DNA of 64,000 nucleotides from Oscillospiraceae bacterium (GCA_015067825.1 SVLQ01000006.1:62001-126000), one strand, 5' to 3'; counted from the stretch's first letter, positions 23,619 to 32,833 are shown. The notes: generated by a model not told the origin, from the letters alone. Numbers and translations: made by a program.

Positions 23619-24137
23619 TTAAAAGTGTTCGCAGCGCACGGTTTCTTCGATCGGGCGGTTTTGGAAGTGTAGCGCGAGCGGTTTGGCATCCGCAGACGGA
23701 TAGCCCATCACCAAAAGCGCCGTAGGCTCCACGGTTTCGGGGATCGCAAACGTTTTCCGCATCGCCGCCGGGTCGAAGTGCATGACCCAGCAGCTGCCGA
23801 CGCCCTCGTTTTGGGCGGCAAGCATCAGATACGTCGTGACGATCACGGCATCCACCGGAGCAGACTTGGCACCGTCGTACGGTCGGGTCCAGCTTTCGGT
23901 TTTATCGTGGCAGACGAGCATAGCCGTCGGCGCACCGAAATGGCATTTCGTGCAGGTGCGCAGCTTGGCGATCGACTCGTCGGAGTTCAGCACCAAGATC
24001 CGCTGCGGCTGATAGTTACAGCCTGTCGGCGCTTTGTGGCCGGCCTGCAGGATCTTTTCGATCACATTCTGCGGCAGATGTTCCGGCCGGAAATTTCGCA
24101 CGGAGTACCGTTCGGAGATCAGCGTTTCAAAGTCCAT
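23619..24137 (-). CDS. Nitroreductase-family protein
   Basis: 172 residues, ATG at 24137 only two bases after the stop of the PHP gene, so coupled to it. The N-terminal motif ISERYSVRNFRPEHLPQNVIEKILQAGHKAPTGCNYQP is the FMN-binding signature (Arg, Ser/Arg contacts) of the nitroreductase family (PF00881). GVGSCWVMHFDPAAMRKTFAIPE and ALLVMGYP match the second FMN-binding half. It is a short member that would act as a homodimer, reducing quinones, nitro groups or flavins with NAD(P)H. The physiological substrate is unknown. It is the last gene of the operon. Confidence 0.9.
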   Translation of the reverse strand: MDFETLISERYSVRNFRPEHLPQNVIEKILQAGHKAPTGCNYQPQRILVLNSDESIAKLRTCTKCHFGAPTAMLVCHDKTESWTRPYDGAKSAPVDAVIVTTYLMLAAQNEGVGSCWVMHFDPAAMRKTFAIPETVEPTALLVMGYPSADAKPLALHFQNRPIEETVRCEHF

Positions 24138-24139
24138 CT

Positions 24140-24910
24140 CTACGCCTCCGCGATCATGGGGACGATCATGTCGTCGGTCTCGGCGATCTTTCCGCCGATG
24201 ATCGGGCGGCCGATTTTCGCCCGGAGTGCGGCGACCAGCTCGTCGTTGGTTGTGATCGGGCGGTCGAAGGCGAGACCGGAAAGGCCGATATTGATGTCGG
24301 TGCGGTGCGAATCGGAGCCGGAGACCAAACTCAGGCCAAGCTCACGCGCTTTCCGATAGGCAGACAGGTTTTCTTCGGGGCTATTGGACGCGTTGTAGAT
24401 CTCCACGCCGTCGAGCCCCGCCAACACGGGCGGAATGCTCATATCAATATAGCGCCGCGCGCGGTAGGGATGCGCGTGGGCGACGAAACCGCCGACGGAA
24501 TGCACCAGCGCCACGTACTCTTCCAGCGAGCAGTCGCCGATCTCGGGGTGCGCGATCAGAAATTCCGGCGTAATGCCGTAGGTCAGAACTTCCTTGCCGT
24601 GGCCGTAGACTTTTTCCCATTTGCCAGAAGCGTAGTGGTGCTCCCAGCCGAAAAGCACGGTAAAGCCGATCGCATCGCCCGCCTCTTTGGCGCGCAGATA
24701 GGCATCGCGGTAATAGCCGATGCTCTCTGCCCACGGCATCTCACGGGGCATCCAGCAGTTGCCGCGCACGGAGTGATCGGTGAGCACAAATCCATCGTAG
24801 CCCGCGGCGGCAAAGGCGCGCACCATCTCGGCGGCAGGCGATTTTGCACAGTCACTGACTTCGCTGCTGTGGACGTGCATTTCATAGCGGTAGATTTTCT
24901 TCTGTTCCAT
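24140..24910 (-). CDS. PHP-domain metal-dependent phosphoesterase
   Basis: 256 residues from ATG 24910 (GAGGAACC upstream); the longer frame from 24973 overlaps CinA and is rejected. The PHP motifs are present in order: YEMHVHSSEVSDCAKSP (HxH), YDGFVLTDHS (D-H), FGWEHHYAS (E), VHSVGGFVAHAHPYR (HxH), GLDGVEIYN and GSDSHR (DxH). This is the PHP fold (PF02811), a trinuclear metal site hydrolysing phosphate esters such as histidinol phosphate or short oligonucleotides; the non-HisK context leaves the substrate open. It starts ten bases after the cinA stop codon. Confidence 0.88.
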   Translation of the reverse strand: MEQKKIYRYEMHVHSSEVSDCAKSPAAEMVRAFAAAGYDGFVLTDHSVRGNCWMPREMPWAESIGYYRDAYLRAKEAGDAIGFTVLFGWEHHYASGKWEKVYGHGKEVLTYGITPEFLIAHPEIGDCSLEEYVALVHSVGGFVAHAHPYRARRYIDMSIPPVLAGLDGVEIYNASNSPEENLSAYRKARELGLSLVSGSDSHRTDINIGLSGLAFDRPITTNDELVAALRAKIGRPIIGGKIAETDDMIVPMIAEA

Positions 24911-24920
24911 CGGTTCCTCC

Positions 24921-26165
24921 TCAGGCGTTGCGGATGGCCTTTTGCACCATCGACAGCGCGTGGCCGGCCGCAAGCGTACGGACGTAGGCGCGGTCGCGGG
25001 TTTTTCCGCCGAGGTGCAGTTCTTTGACGTAGGTCGCGCCGCGCAGGCAGAGCCCGACGTAGACGAGACCGACCGGTTTTTCGGCGCTGCCGCCGCCGGG
25101 CCCGGCGATCCCGGTCAGGCTGACGGCGACGTCGGCCCCCGTCAGTTTGGCCGCGCCGCGCGCCATATAGGCGGCGACCGGACGGCTGACGGCGCCGTAG
25201 GTTTTGAGCAGGCGTTCGGGGACATCCAGAACGTCGCGTTTGACTTCGTTTGCGTAGCTGACGACACCGCCGAGGAAAACATCCGAGCTTCCGGCAACGT
25301 CGGTGATGCGTTTGGCCACCAAGCCGCCCGTGCAGGATTCGGCCGTCGCCATAGTCAGGCCCTTCTCTCTGAGCAGTGAAACCACGCACGATTCCAGCGA
25401 ATCGACGTCGACGCCGTAGACGACGTCGCCGAGGATCGCGCAGAGCTCATCGGTGACCGGCGGCAGCATCGCGTGGGCCTCGGCAGCGGTTTTGGCAGCG
25501 GCGGTCACGCGCAGCATCACTTCGCCCTCTTTGCAGTAAGGCGCGATCGTCGGGTTTTCGGCGTGTTCCATTTTCTCACGCAGGATCGCCTCGACCGCCG
25601 ATTCGCCCATGCCGAAAATGCGCACGTTCGACGAAACGATCACTTTTTCCGAACGGTTGCGCAGATAGGGCATCGCGCATTCCCGCATCATCGGGCGGCA
25701 TTCTCTGGGCGGCCCCGGCAGCATCAGCACGGTCACGCCGTCGGATTCGGCCGCGCAGCCGGGCGCCGTGCCCCAATCGTTATCGAACACGGTGCAGCCC
25801 TTGGGCAGATAGGCCTGTTTGAGGTTATTATCGGTCATCTCCTTGCCCAAATCGGCAAAGAAGCGGCGCATCCGTTCGAGCGAGGGCTCGTGGAGCTCGA
25901 GCTCAAGCCCCAAAGTTTGGCAGATGACCTCTTTGGTGAGGTCGTCGTAGGTCGGCCCCAGACCGCCGGTGGTGATAATGAGGTCGGAGCGCGATTTGGC
26001 CAGGCGCAGAACGTCGGTCAGGCGGCCGACGTTGTCGCCGACGACCGTATGGTAATAGAGGTCGATCCCGAGTTCGGAGAGGCACTCGGAAATATACTGC
26101 GCGTCGGTATTGGCGATCTCGCCGAGCAGCAGCTCGGTACCGACGGAAATGATCTCAGCAGCCAT
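24921..26165 (-). CDS. cinA: Competence/damage-inducible protein CinA
   Basis: 414 residues, the full-length two-domain form. The N-terminal MoCF/COG1058 domain has GTELLLGEIANTDAQYISECL and TTGGLGPTYDDLT, and MLPGPPRE. The C-terminal CinA domain (nicotinamide mononucleotide deamidase, PncC) has TAESCTGGLVAKRITDVAGSSDVFLGGVVSYANEVKRDVLDV and the SLTGIAGPGGGSAEKPVGLVYVG motif. It converts NMN to NaMN in the pyridine nucleotide salvage cycle, and the N-terminal domain is linked to ADP-ribose pyrophosphatase activity. It is the third gene of the operon after thiI, in the order nifS, thiI, cinA, PHP, nitroreductase; 32 bases separate it from thiI. Confidence 0.97.
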   Translation of the reverse strand: MAAEIISVGTELLLGEIANTDAQYISECLSELGIDLYYHTVVGDNVGRLTDVLRLAKSRSDLIITTGGLGPTYDDLTKEVICQTLGLELELHEPSLERMRRFFADLGKEMTDNNLKQAYLPKGCTVFDNDWGTAPGCAAESDGVTVLMLPGPPRECRPMMRECAMPYLRNRSEKVIVSSNVRIFGMGESAVEAILREKMEHAENPTIAPYCKEGEVMLRVTAAAKTAAEAHAMLPPVTDELCAILGDVVYGVDVDSLESCVVSLLREKGLTMATAESCTGGLVAKRITDVAGSSDVFLGGVVSYANEVKRDVLDVPERLLKTYGAVSRPVAAYMARGAAKLTGADVAVSLTGIAGPGGGSAEKPVGLVYVGLCLRGATYVKELHLGGKTRDRAYVRTLAAGHALSMVQKAIRNA

Positions 26166-26197
26166 TTTGCTTCACACAGCTTTCTTTTCGGGTTTTC

Positions 26198-27391
26198 TTA
26201 CGCGCGGATCTGAAGGATCTCGGCGGCGGAGAGCGCGGCCGCAGTCAGCGCTTCGACGTCGAGGGCTTCTTCGGCATCGAGCAGTTGCTGCATGCGCGGT
26301 TTGGTTTTGGGGTGTTTGGGCGTAAAGACCGTGCAGCAGTCTTCGTAGGGCAGCGTGGAGATCTCGAAGGTACCCGTTTCGCGGGCAACGCGGATGATCT
26401 CCTCTTTGTCCATGCCGATCAGCGGGCGGAAGATCAGACGGTCGCAGACGGCGTTGGTGACGGCGAGCGCCTGCATCGTCTGCGAGGCGACCTGGCCGAG
26501 GCTTTCGCCGGTGATGACCGCGCCGCACGCTTCTTTTTCGGCGACGGCGACGGAAATGCGCATCATGAAGCGGCGCAAAATCAGCGTAAAGAGATCTTCG
26601 GGGCAGTTATCGCGGATCTCTTCCATGATCTTCGCGGTGTTGACGACGTAGAGCTTGAAGCGGCCGCAGCGGCGGCTCATCTGCGCGGCGAGGTCGAGCA
26701 CCTTCTGGCGCGCACGCATCGAGGTATACGGAGGGCTTTCGAAATGCACGGCGGTCAGCTCGACGCCGCGCTTGGCCATCATATGTCCGGCGACGGGGCT
26801 GTCGATGCCGCCGGAGAGCAGAAGGAGACCCTTGCCGCCGACGCCGACGGGCAGGCCGCCCGCACCCGGCAGCTTGCCGGCGTGGATATAGGCGGCGCGG
26901 TCGCGGATCTCGACGTAGACGACGAGTTCGGGATGGTCGAGCGAGACGGAAAGGTGCGGGAACGCATCGAGGATCGCACCGCCCGCTTCCATCGCGATCT
27001 CCGGCGAGGTCAGCGGAAAATGCTTGTCGCTGCGGCGCACCTCGCACTTAAAGGTGCGCGCCGATTCGAGCGCGTCGGCGCAATATTTCGGCACAAGGTC
27101 TAAGATCTGCGCCATGTCTTTTTCGCATTCGGCGGTGCGGCAGACGGCGACCACACCGTAGACCTGCTGCATCGCTTCGACGGCGACGTCGACGACTTCG
27201 GGCGTATTGCTCTCGCCTTCGGGGCGGATATAGACCGTCGACTGCATGGCGCGCACGGAGAATTTGCCGATGCGGGCCAGGCGGTAGCGGACGTTTTTCA
27301 GAAGCTGCTCCTCAAACACACGGCGGTTCAGACCCTTAAGCACCATTTCGCCGCATTTTAAGAGGATCATTTCGTTGTAGACTGTGTTCAT
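26198..27391 (-). CDS. thiI: tRNA 4-thiouridine synthase ThiI
   Basis: 397 residues from ATG 27391, ten bases after AAAGGA; a TTG at 27400 in frame is too close to that site. N-terminal ferredoxin-like and THUMP domains (about residues 60-165), then the PP-loop motif LLLLSGGIDSPVAGH (about 183-197) and the downstream active-site segment LPYEDCCTVFTPKHPKTKP (about 340-358). It lacks the C-terminal rhodanese domain, as is usual in Firmicutes, so sulfur is delivered directly by the NifS-type desulfurase encoded just upstream. It thiolates U8 of tRNA and can serve thiamine biosynthesis. Confidence 0.97.
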   Translation of the reverse strand: MNTVYNEMILLKCGEMVLKGLNRRVFEEQLLKNVRYRLARIGKFSVRAMQSTVYIRPEGESNTPEVVDVAVEAMQQVYGVVAVCRTAECEKDMAQILDLVPKYCADALESARTFKCEVRRSDKHFPLTSPEIAMEAGGAILDAFPHLSVSLDHPELVVYVEIRDRAAYIHAGKLPGAGGLPVGVGGKGLLLLSGGIDSPVAGHMMAKRGVELTAVHFESPPYTSMRARQKVLDLAAQMSRRCGRFKLYVVNTAKIMEEIRDNCPEDLFTLILRRFMMRISVAVAEKEACGAVITGESLGQVASQTMQALAVTNAVCDRLIFRPLIGMDKEEIIRVARETGTFEISTLPYEDCCTVFTPKHPKTKPRMQQLLDAEEALDVEALTAAALSAAEILQIRA

Positions 27392-27410
27392 GTTATCCAA
27401 ATCCTTTCGG

Positions 27411-28547
27411 TCAGTTCTTCTTTGGGCGGAGTTCTTCGATCACTTCGGCGAGAGTCGCCGCAAAGCGATCGAGGTCTGCGGTCGTGGTCGCAGCGTCGAC
27501 GGAAACGCGCATCACACCGGCGAGCGCATCGCGTTCCAGCGGCAGCGAACCGAACACGTGGCTCGGCTTACCCTTGCCGCAGGCGGATCCGGTCGAGATA
27601 TAGATCCCGCGCTGCGTCAGCGCGTGCATCACGGTCTCGCCGCGCAGACCGCGCACGGTCAGGGCGAAAATGCCGCCGGCCTCACCGGGCGAGACGATCT
27701 CGGCGCGCGGGCAAACCGCCGCCAGCCGCGCAAGCGCGTACTCCCGGAGCTCGTTGAGCTTCGCCTCTTCGACCGGGGCTTTGGCCGCAGCCGCCAGCGA
27801 AGCGATCAGCGGGGTCGGCTCGGTACCGGGGGCGAGGCCGTGCTCCTGGCCGCCGCCGTAGACCGTTGGCAGCAGGCGCACGCCTTTCTTGACGTACAGG
27901 GCGCCGATGCCCTTGGGCGCGTGGACTTTGTGCCCGCTCAGCGAGAGCAGGTCGACGCCCAGCGTCCGCACGTTCACCGGGATCTTTTTATAGGCCTGCA
28001 CGGCGTCGGTGTGGAAGAGGATCTCCGGGCGGATGCGTTTGACCGCGCGGCACGCCTCTTTGACCGGTTGCAGAGTACCCAATTCGTTGTTGACGAGCAT
28101 CAGCGAGACCAAAATCGTGTCGTCGCGGACGGCGCGCGCGACCTGCTCGGCCGAGATATGGCCGGAGGCGTCGGGCGCGAGATAGGTCGCCGAGAAGCCC
28201 TCTTTTTCGAGCGAGCGCACGGTTTCCAAAACGGCAGGGTGTTCGATCGCCGAGGTGATGATATGTCCGCCGCGGCGGGCGTACCGTTTGGCCGCACCGA
28301 GGATGGCGAAATTATCGGCGTAGGTACCGCCGGGCGTGAAGATCAGCTCGCCGCGCTCGGCACCGATCGAAGCGGCGACGGCCTCGCGGGAATCGGCGAC
28401 GAGGCGCTCGGCGGAGAAGCCGAGATCGTGGAGCGAGGAGGGGTTGCCGAAGCATTCGCAGGCCGCGCAGAAGGCTTCTTTGGCCGCCGGGCTGACCGCA
28501 GTCGTGGCGGCGTTATCGAGATAGATCGTATCGTGCAAAAAAATCAT
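27411..28547 (-). CDS. Cysteine desulfurase (NifS/IscS family)
   Basis: 378 residues. The start is ATG 28547, but AAGG lies directly against it; TTG at 28538, seven bases after AAGGA, could be the true start. Motifs: IYLDNAATTAVSP at the N-terminus, TSAIEHPAVLE, FHTDAVQAYKKIPVNV (PLP Asp), SLSGHKVHAPKGIGALY (Schiff-base Lys) and STGSACGKGKPSHV (active-site Cys). The FTPGGTYADN segment departs from the usual FTSGGTEADN in two places. Adjacent to thiI, it is the typical NifS-like sulfur donor for tRNA thiolation (NifZ/IscS-type group II in Firmicutes). First gene of the operon. Confidence 0.94.
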   Translation of the reverse strand: MIFLHDTIYLDNAATTAVSPAAKEAFCAACECFGNPSSLHDLGFSAERLVADSREAVAASIGAERGELIFTPGGTYADNFAILGAAKRYARRGGHIITSAIEHPAVLETVRSLEKEGFSATYLAPDASGHISAEQVARAVRDDTILVSLMLVNNELGTLQPVKEACRAVKRIRPEILFHTDAVQAYKKIPVNVRTLGVDLLSLSGHKVHAPKGIGALYVKKGVRLLPTVYGGGQEHGLAPGTEPTPLIASLAAAAKAPVEEAKLNELREYALARLAAVCPRAEIVSPGEAGGIFALTVRGLRGETVMHALTQRGIYISTGSACGKGKPSHVFGSLPLERDALAGVMRVSVDAATTTADLDRFAATLAEVIEELRPKKN

Positions 28548-28602
28548 CCTTATTCCGATCGCAGACGAGCGTGTCTGCGGTGTTCATACCAATACAATTT
28601 AT

Positions 28603-28632
28603 ATTATAGCACAAATCCCCTCCGTTTCGGAA
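28603..28632 (-). promoter_or_regulatory. Promoter of the nifS-thiI-cinA operon
   Basis: Perfect TATAAT (28603-28608) preceded by TTGTGC; the -35 is poor (TTCCGA at 28627-28632, 18-base spacer). In the leader GCAGAC and GTCTGC (28561-28578) can form a small hairpin. Confidence 0.55.
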
Positions 28633-28675
28633 GAGCAAACGGCGCAAAAAAGAAAAAATATCCGCCGGCAGCCTC

Positions 28676-28704
28676 TCGACGGGTGCGGATTTCTGTGATA
28701 TAAT
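28676..28704 (+). promoter_or_regulatory. Promoter of rsmA
   Basis: TCGACG (28676-28681), 17 bases ending TGTGA, TATAAT (28699-28704). Confidence 0.7.
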
Positions 28705-28747
28705 AAAGTTAAACTGGGAAGTATGCGGGAAAGGGGCGAGGAACAGA

Positions 28748-29617
28748 ATGGAATATTGCAGCGTGCAGGGGGTTAAGGCGCTCTGCGAGGAGTTCGGATT
28801 CCGTTTTACCAAAAGTCTGGGGCAGAATTTTCTCGTCTCGCCGCAGACGGCTGCGCGCATCGCCGATGCGGGGTTGGCCGACAAAGAGACCACCGTTTTG
28901 GAGATCGGCCCCGGCTTTGGGGCGATGACGGCCGCGCTCGCCGAGCGCGCCGGACGCGTGGTTGCCCTCGAGCTCGACCGTTCGCTTTTCCCGGTGCTGG
29001 AAAAAACGCTCGCGGAGTTTGATAACGTCACGGTTTGCGAAGGCGACGTTTTAAAGACCGATCTGGCCGCACTCTTTGCCGGCGACACAAATCCGCACCG
29101 CTGCGTGACAGCAAACCTTCCTTATTATATCACGACCAAAACGATCCTGCTCCTGCTCTCCTCGCACCTCTTCGAGCGGATCACCGTGATGATCCAGAAG
29201 GAGGCGGCTGACAAGATCGTCGCCGCGCCGGGGTCGGAGCAATGGTGCCTCTTTTCGCTGCTCTGTAACTACTACGCCGAGACCAAGCTCGTCTTCACCG
29301 TTCCCCGCTCGGCGTTTTCGCCGCAGCCGGGCGTTGAGAGCGCGGTCGTGCGGCTCACGCCTGTGAAGCGCTTGGAGGAAGCGGAGGAGGCATGGTTTTT
29401 AAAGATCGCCGACGCCGTGTTTGCGATGCGCAGAAAAACGATCGCCAACTGCTTGAAAGCGCTTTTGCCGGCCGAAACGCTGGCCCAAGCCGCGCAGACT
29501 GCCGGGATCGACACCGCCCGCCGCGGCGAGAGCCTGACGGTTGCCGAAGGGATGGCGCTCGCGCAGGCCGTGCAGCAAATAACACAAACAAGCCACACAA
29601 AAAAATCAATTTGTTAA
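28748..29617 (+). CDS. rsmA: 16S rRNA dimethyladenosine transferase RsmA (KsgA)
   Basis: 289 residues, ATG 28748. Motifs: the N-terminal FTKSLGQNFLVSP (about residues 20-32), LEIGPGFGAMTAALAERAGRVVALELD (SAM motif I and acidic residue), EGDVLK, and the catalytic NLPYYITTKTI (NLPY at about 122-125). The C-terminal RRKTIANCL segment of the small domain is present. It dimethylates A1518 and A1519 of 16S rRNA at a late stage of 30S assembly. Length and order are typical; no KsgA/RNase M5 neighbour is seen. Reads toward the PEP carboxykinase gene. Confidence 0.97.
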   Translation: MEYCSVQGVKALCEEFGFRFTKSLGQNFLVSPQTAARIADAGLADKETTVLEIGPGFGAMTAALAERAGRVVALELDRSLFPVLEKTLAEFDNVTVCEGDVLKTDLAALFAGDTNPHRCVTANLPYYITTKTILLLLSSHLFERITVMIQKEAADKIVAAPGSEQWCLFSLLCNYYAETKLVFTVPRSAFSPQPGVESAVVRLTPVKRLEEAEEAWFLKIADAVFAMRRKTIANCLKALLPAETLAQAAQTAGIDTARRGESLTVAEGMALAQAVQQITQTSHTKKSIC

Positions 29618-29627
29618 CAAAATAATA

Positions 29628-29657
29628 GTTGCATAAACGGTAAAAATAAGATATAAT
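29628..29657 (+). promoter_or_regulatory. Promoter of the PEP carboxykinase gene
   Basis: TTGCAT (29628-29633), 18 bases, perfect TATAAT (29652-29657); it lies just after the rsmA stop codon. Confidence 0.7.
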
Positions 29658-29731
29658 ATGTAAAGCAATGCTCAGAGGATGGCCTTTGAGCAGACAAGCT
29701 GATTTTTATGTACCGAAAGGAGTTCATAAAC

Positions 29732-31522
29732 ATGGCACTGACCACCAACAAAGCCGTTCTGAACTGGATCGACGAGATGGCCGCTATGACCACGCCGGAC
29801 AACATCGTCTGGATCGACGGCAGCGAAGAACAGGCGGAAGCCCTCCGCGCACAGGCTGTTGCGACGGGCGAAATGATCAAACTCAACCAGGAAAAACTCC
29901 CCGGCTGCTACTACCACCGCACCGCAGTCAACGACGTTGCTCGCGTTGAAGGCCGCACCTTTATCTGCGCCCCGACCAAGGAACTCGCGGGCCCGACCAA
30001 CAACTGGATGGATCCGGCCGAAGCTTACGCGATGGCTTCCGAGATCTTCAAGGGCTCGATGAAGGGCCGCACCATGTACGTTATCCCCTTCTCCATGGGC
30101 GCGATCGGCTCTCCGTTTGCCAAAGTCGGTATCGAACTGACCGACTCGATCTACGTCGTTCTCAACATGCGCATCATGACCCGCACGGGTAAAGCCGTCC
30201 TCGATATGCTGGGCGACAGCGAAGACTTCGTGCACGGTCTGCACGCCAAGTGCGACATCGACGAAGAAAAGCGTTACATCCTGCAGTTCCCGCAGGACAA
30301 CACGATCTGGTCCTGCAACTCCGGCTACGGCGGCAACGTCCTGCTGGGCAAGAAGTGCTTCGCGCTGCGTATCGCTTCGTACCAGGGCTGGAAAGAAGGC
30401 TGGATGGCCGAGCATATGCTCATCCTCGGCATCGAACAGCCCAACGGCGAAACCAAGTATATCTCCGCGGCGTTCCCGTCTGCCTGCGGCAAGACCAACC
30501 TTGCCATGCTGATCCCGCCGAAGGAATACCTCGAAAAAGGCTACAAGGTCTGGTGTGTCGGTGACGATATCGCCTGGCTGCGCATCAACGAAAACGGCGG
30601 CCTGAGCGCCGTCAACCCGGAAGCCGGCTTCTTCGGCGTCGCCCCGGGCACCAACGAAAAGTCCAACCCCAACGCCCTCGCCTCCACCCGCAAGGGCACC
30701 ATCTTCACCAACGTCGTCTACAACCAGAACGACGGCACGGTGTGGTGGGAAGGTCTCGATAAGAACCCGCCGAAGGGCTGCGACGACTGGAAGGGCAATC
30801 CGTGGGATCCGGAATCCGGCGTCAAGGGCGCGCATCCGAACTCCCGCTTCACCGCTCCGGCCGCGAACTGCCCCTGCATCTCCCCGAAGTGGGAAGATCC
30901 TGCCGGCGTTCCGCTGTCCGCCATCGTCTTCGGCGGCCGCCGCGCCAAGTGCGCTCCGCTGGTCTACCAGTCCCGCGACTGGAACCACGGTGTCTTCGTT
31001 GGCTCGATCATGGCTTCCGAAACCACTGCCGCTGCTTCCGGCGCGGTCGGCGTTGTCCGTCGTGACCCGATGGCCATGCTCCCGTTCTGCGGCTACAACA
31101 TGGGCGACTACTGGCAGCACTGGCTCGACATGGGCAAGAAGCTGACCAACCCGCCGAAGGTGTTCAACGTCAACTGGTTCCGTCTCAACGAAAACGGCAA
31201 GTTCATGTGGCCGGGCTTCGGCGACAACTTCCGCGTCCTTGAATGGATCCTGAAGCGCTGCGAAGGCTCCGTCGGCGCCGACGAAACCGCCATCGGTTAC
31301 GTCCCGAAGGCTGAAGACATCAACCTCGAAGGCCTCGATTACACCATCGAAGGCGACAAGAAGATGGATATCGACGCTCTGCGCGAAATCCTCAAGGTTG
31401 AACCGTCCTACTGGCTCGAAGACGTTGCGAGCATCAAGGAACTGTATGCCAAATTCGGCACGCACCTCCCGAAGGAACTCGCCGACGAACTCGATCGCCT
31501 CGAAGCCAACCTCACGAAATAA
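29732..31522 (+). CDS. pckG: Phosphoenolpyruvate carboxykinase (GTP)
   Basis: 596 residues from ATG 29732, chosen because AAAGGAG lies 11 bases upstream; an ATG at 29708 lies before that site and is rejected. The GTP-type kinase loop with reactive Cys is FPSACGKTNLAML (residues 248-260), the second nucleotide segment is CVGDDIAWLRIN, and the PEP/oxaloacetate-binding NPEAGFFGVAPGTN and FGGRRAKCAPLVYQSRDW motifs are intact. It interconverts oxaloacetate + GTP with PEP + CO2 + GDP; in anaerobes growing on sugars it usually runs toward oxaloacetate for succinate or biosynthesis. Codon use is strongly biased (GAA, CTC, CGC, ATC), suggesting high expression. Monocistronic with promoter and terminator. 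Confidence 0.98.
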   Translation: MALTTNKAVLNWIDEMAAMTTPDNIVWIDGSEEQAEALRAQAVATGEMIKLNQEKLPGCYYHRTAVNDVARVEGRTFICAPTKELAGPTNNWMDPAEAYAMASEIFKGSMKGRTMYVIPFSMGAIGSPFAKVGIELTDSIYVVLNMRIMTRTGKAVLDMLGDSEDFVHGLHAKCDIDEEKRYILQFPQDNTIWSCNSGYGGNVLLGKKCFALRIASYQGWKEGWMAEHMLILGIEQPNGETKYISAAFPSACGKTNLAMLIPPKEYLEKGYKVWCVGDDIAWLRINENGGLSAVNPEAGFFGVAPGTNEKSNPNALASTRKGTIFTNVVYNQNDGTVWWEGLDKNPPKGCDDWKGNPWDPESGVKGAHPNSRFTAPAANCPCISPKWEDPAGVPLSAIVFGGRRAKCAPLVYQSRDWNHGVFVGSIMASETTAAASGAVGVVRRDPMAMLPFCGYNMGDYWQHWLDMGKKLTNPPKVFNVNWFRLNENGKFMWPGFGDNFRVLEWILKRCEGSVGADETAIGYVPKAEDINLEGLDYTIEGDKKMDIDALREILKVEPSYWLEDVASIKELYAKFGTHLPKELADELDRLEANLTK

Positions 31523-31536
31523 GTGAAATAAGCTTG

Positions 31537-31575
31537 ATCGCCCCGTGTGCTTAGTGCACACGGGGCGATTTTTTT
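31537..31575 (+). terminator. Terminator of the PEP carboxykinase gene
   Basis: A perfect 14-bp stem (31537-31550 with 31556-31569), loop TTAGT, then TTTTT. Confidence 0.92.
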
Positions 31576-31585
31576 CGTTTACGGT

Positions 31586-32833
31586 TTATGAAATTGGCGT
31601 ACAAAGCAGTAATTTACCATCCGTCTGGACTACGGCCGCACCGTCGGCGGAAACAGCGATCAGCTTGCCCAAAACAGAACGAACGGTGTCGGTTTGGGGA
31701 TTACAAAAAACAGTTTCTCCGTCATCGGTAGCGGCGATCAACATATCGCCGATGTAGTCGATCACACGCGCAAGGTGCATTCCCGGCGGCGGGACATCCG
31801 TTTGGTTGCGGTTACCGGCCTCCATTTTGATCAGCGCGACAAATTCATCAGGAACTTGCTGCGAAATCACCGGATACGGCGTACCGGCCGTATCCGACGG
31901 CTCCGGAAGCGGCCAAAAGGCGTATTCCCGCGAATCCAGTCCATAGCGGAACGCACCGTAGATACCGTTCAGTTCGGCAACCGCCCACAGAACGTTGTCG
32001 GCGGTCAGCGTATGGCGAAAAATCCGCAGCGTTCCCACGCCGGTCAGGTCGATCACACGGTCGAATGCGCTGCGCTGGGCAAGAATTTCCTTGCCGCTTT
32101 CCATGTCGATGAGATATTGATTCATATCAAAAGAAAGCAAATAGCGAAAATCCTCGCTGACGTCGTAGAGATCGCCGGTGTTGCCACCCAGATTCGTCCA
32201 CTCCCAGTCAAACCACGGCAATTCCGCAAAATACACCGTGCGGAACGGTTGGAAATCGTGGTCGACGGCGATATATCCGCCCGTCAGGACGATCAGATAG
32301 CCGTAGCTCTTCACGCGGATACCTAAGGGGTGACCGTAGGAAGCGATCCCGGATGAGATGACCACGCCGTTTTCCACACCGTGCAGGCGGGAATCCACCG
32401 AGATTTCGCCAAGTACCTCTCCGCTGCGGCTGTCGAGCCAAATCAGCTTTTCCGCTTCGTTAGCGCGTTTGACCGATAGCACAAGACTGCCCTCGGCCGT
32501 GCGGTAGGGCTTGTTTGCGATATCCGCACTTGCGTGCAGGCGGTATCCCTGCGGCAGTGACAGTACCGCCGCGGAAAACCCATCGGCTATAATTTGCGGT
32601 TCGGATTGTGCAGGAACTGACAATGCGGTTTGTGGTGGGACAGAGGTCGTTTGCACCGAGGTGGTTTGCACGGAATACGACACGGATTGCTCGGTCTGCA
32701 CAGTCGTATGTACCGCTGTAACCGTTTCCGTCGTCGTTTCAGACGACACTTCTTCTCCGCGACCACAGGCGGTCCCAACGCATACAAACGTAAGCAGCAG
32801 CAGAATGATCCGAAAAAGCTTCGTTCCAAACAC
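31586..32833 (-). CDS. Lipoprotein with a predicted beta-propeller-like domain
   Basis: The start is placed at GTG 32833, seven bases after the strong site CGGAGGCG; an ATG pair at 32857 has no such site. The product (about 415 residues) begins with a lipoprotein signal (hydrophobic LFRIILLLLTFVCVGTAC, lipobox VGTAC), so it is anchored outside the membrane. A Thr/Ser/Gln-rich linker with a repeated SVQTTSVQTTSV unit follows, then a domain rich in beta strands with recurring aromatic-Asp turns (KLIWLDSRSGEVLGEISVD; YLIDMESGKEIL; YGLDSREYAFWPL), as in WD40/PQQ-like propellers. Function unknown; probably a cell-surface binding or sensory protein. Monocistronic. Confidence 0.75.
   Translation of the reverse strand: MFGTKLFRIILLLLTFVCVGTACGRGEEVSSETTTETVTAVHTTVQTEQSVSYSVQTTSVQTTSVPPQTALSVPAQSEPQIIADGFSAAVLSLPQGYRLHASADIANKPYRTAEGSLVLSVKRANEAEKLIWLDSRSGEVLGEISVDSRLHGVENGVVISSGIASYGHPLGIRVKSYGYLIVLTGGYIAVDHDFQPFRTVYFAELPWFDWEWTNLGGNTGDLYDVSEDFRYLLSFDMNQYLIDMESGKEILAQRSAFDRVIDLTGVGTLRIFRHTLTADNVLWAVAELNGIYGAFRYGLDSREYAFWPLPEPSDTAGTPYPVISQQVPDEFVALIKMEAGNRNQTDVPPPGMHLARVIDYIGDMLIAATDDGETVFCNPQTDTVRSVLGKLIAVSADGAAVVQTDGKLLLCTPIS

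Noticed and set aside
29672..31561. 629-residue minus-strand frame opposite the PEP carboxykinase gene
   Set aside because: PEP carboxykinase motifs are complete on the plus strand; the antisense frame has no family features.
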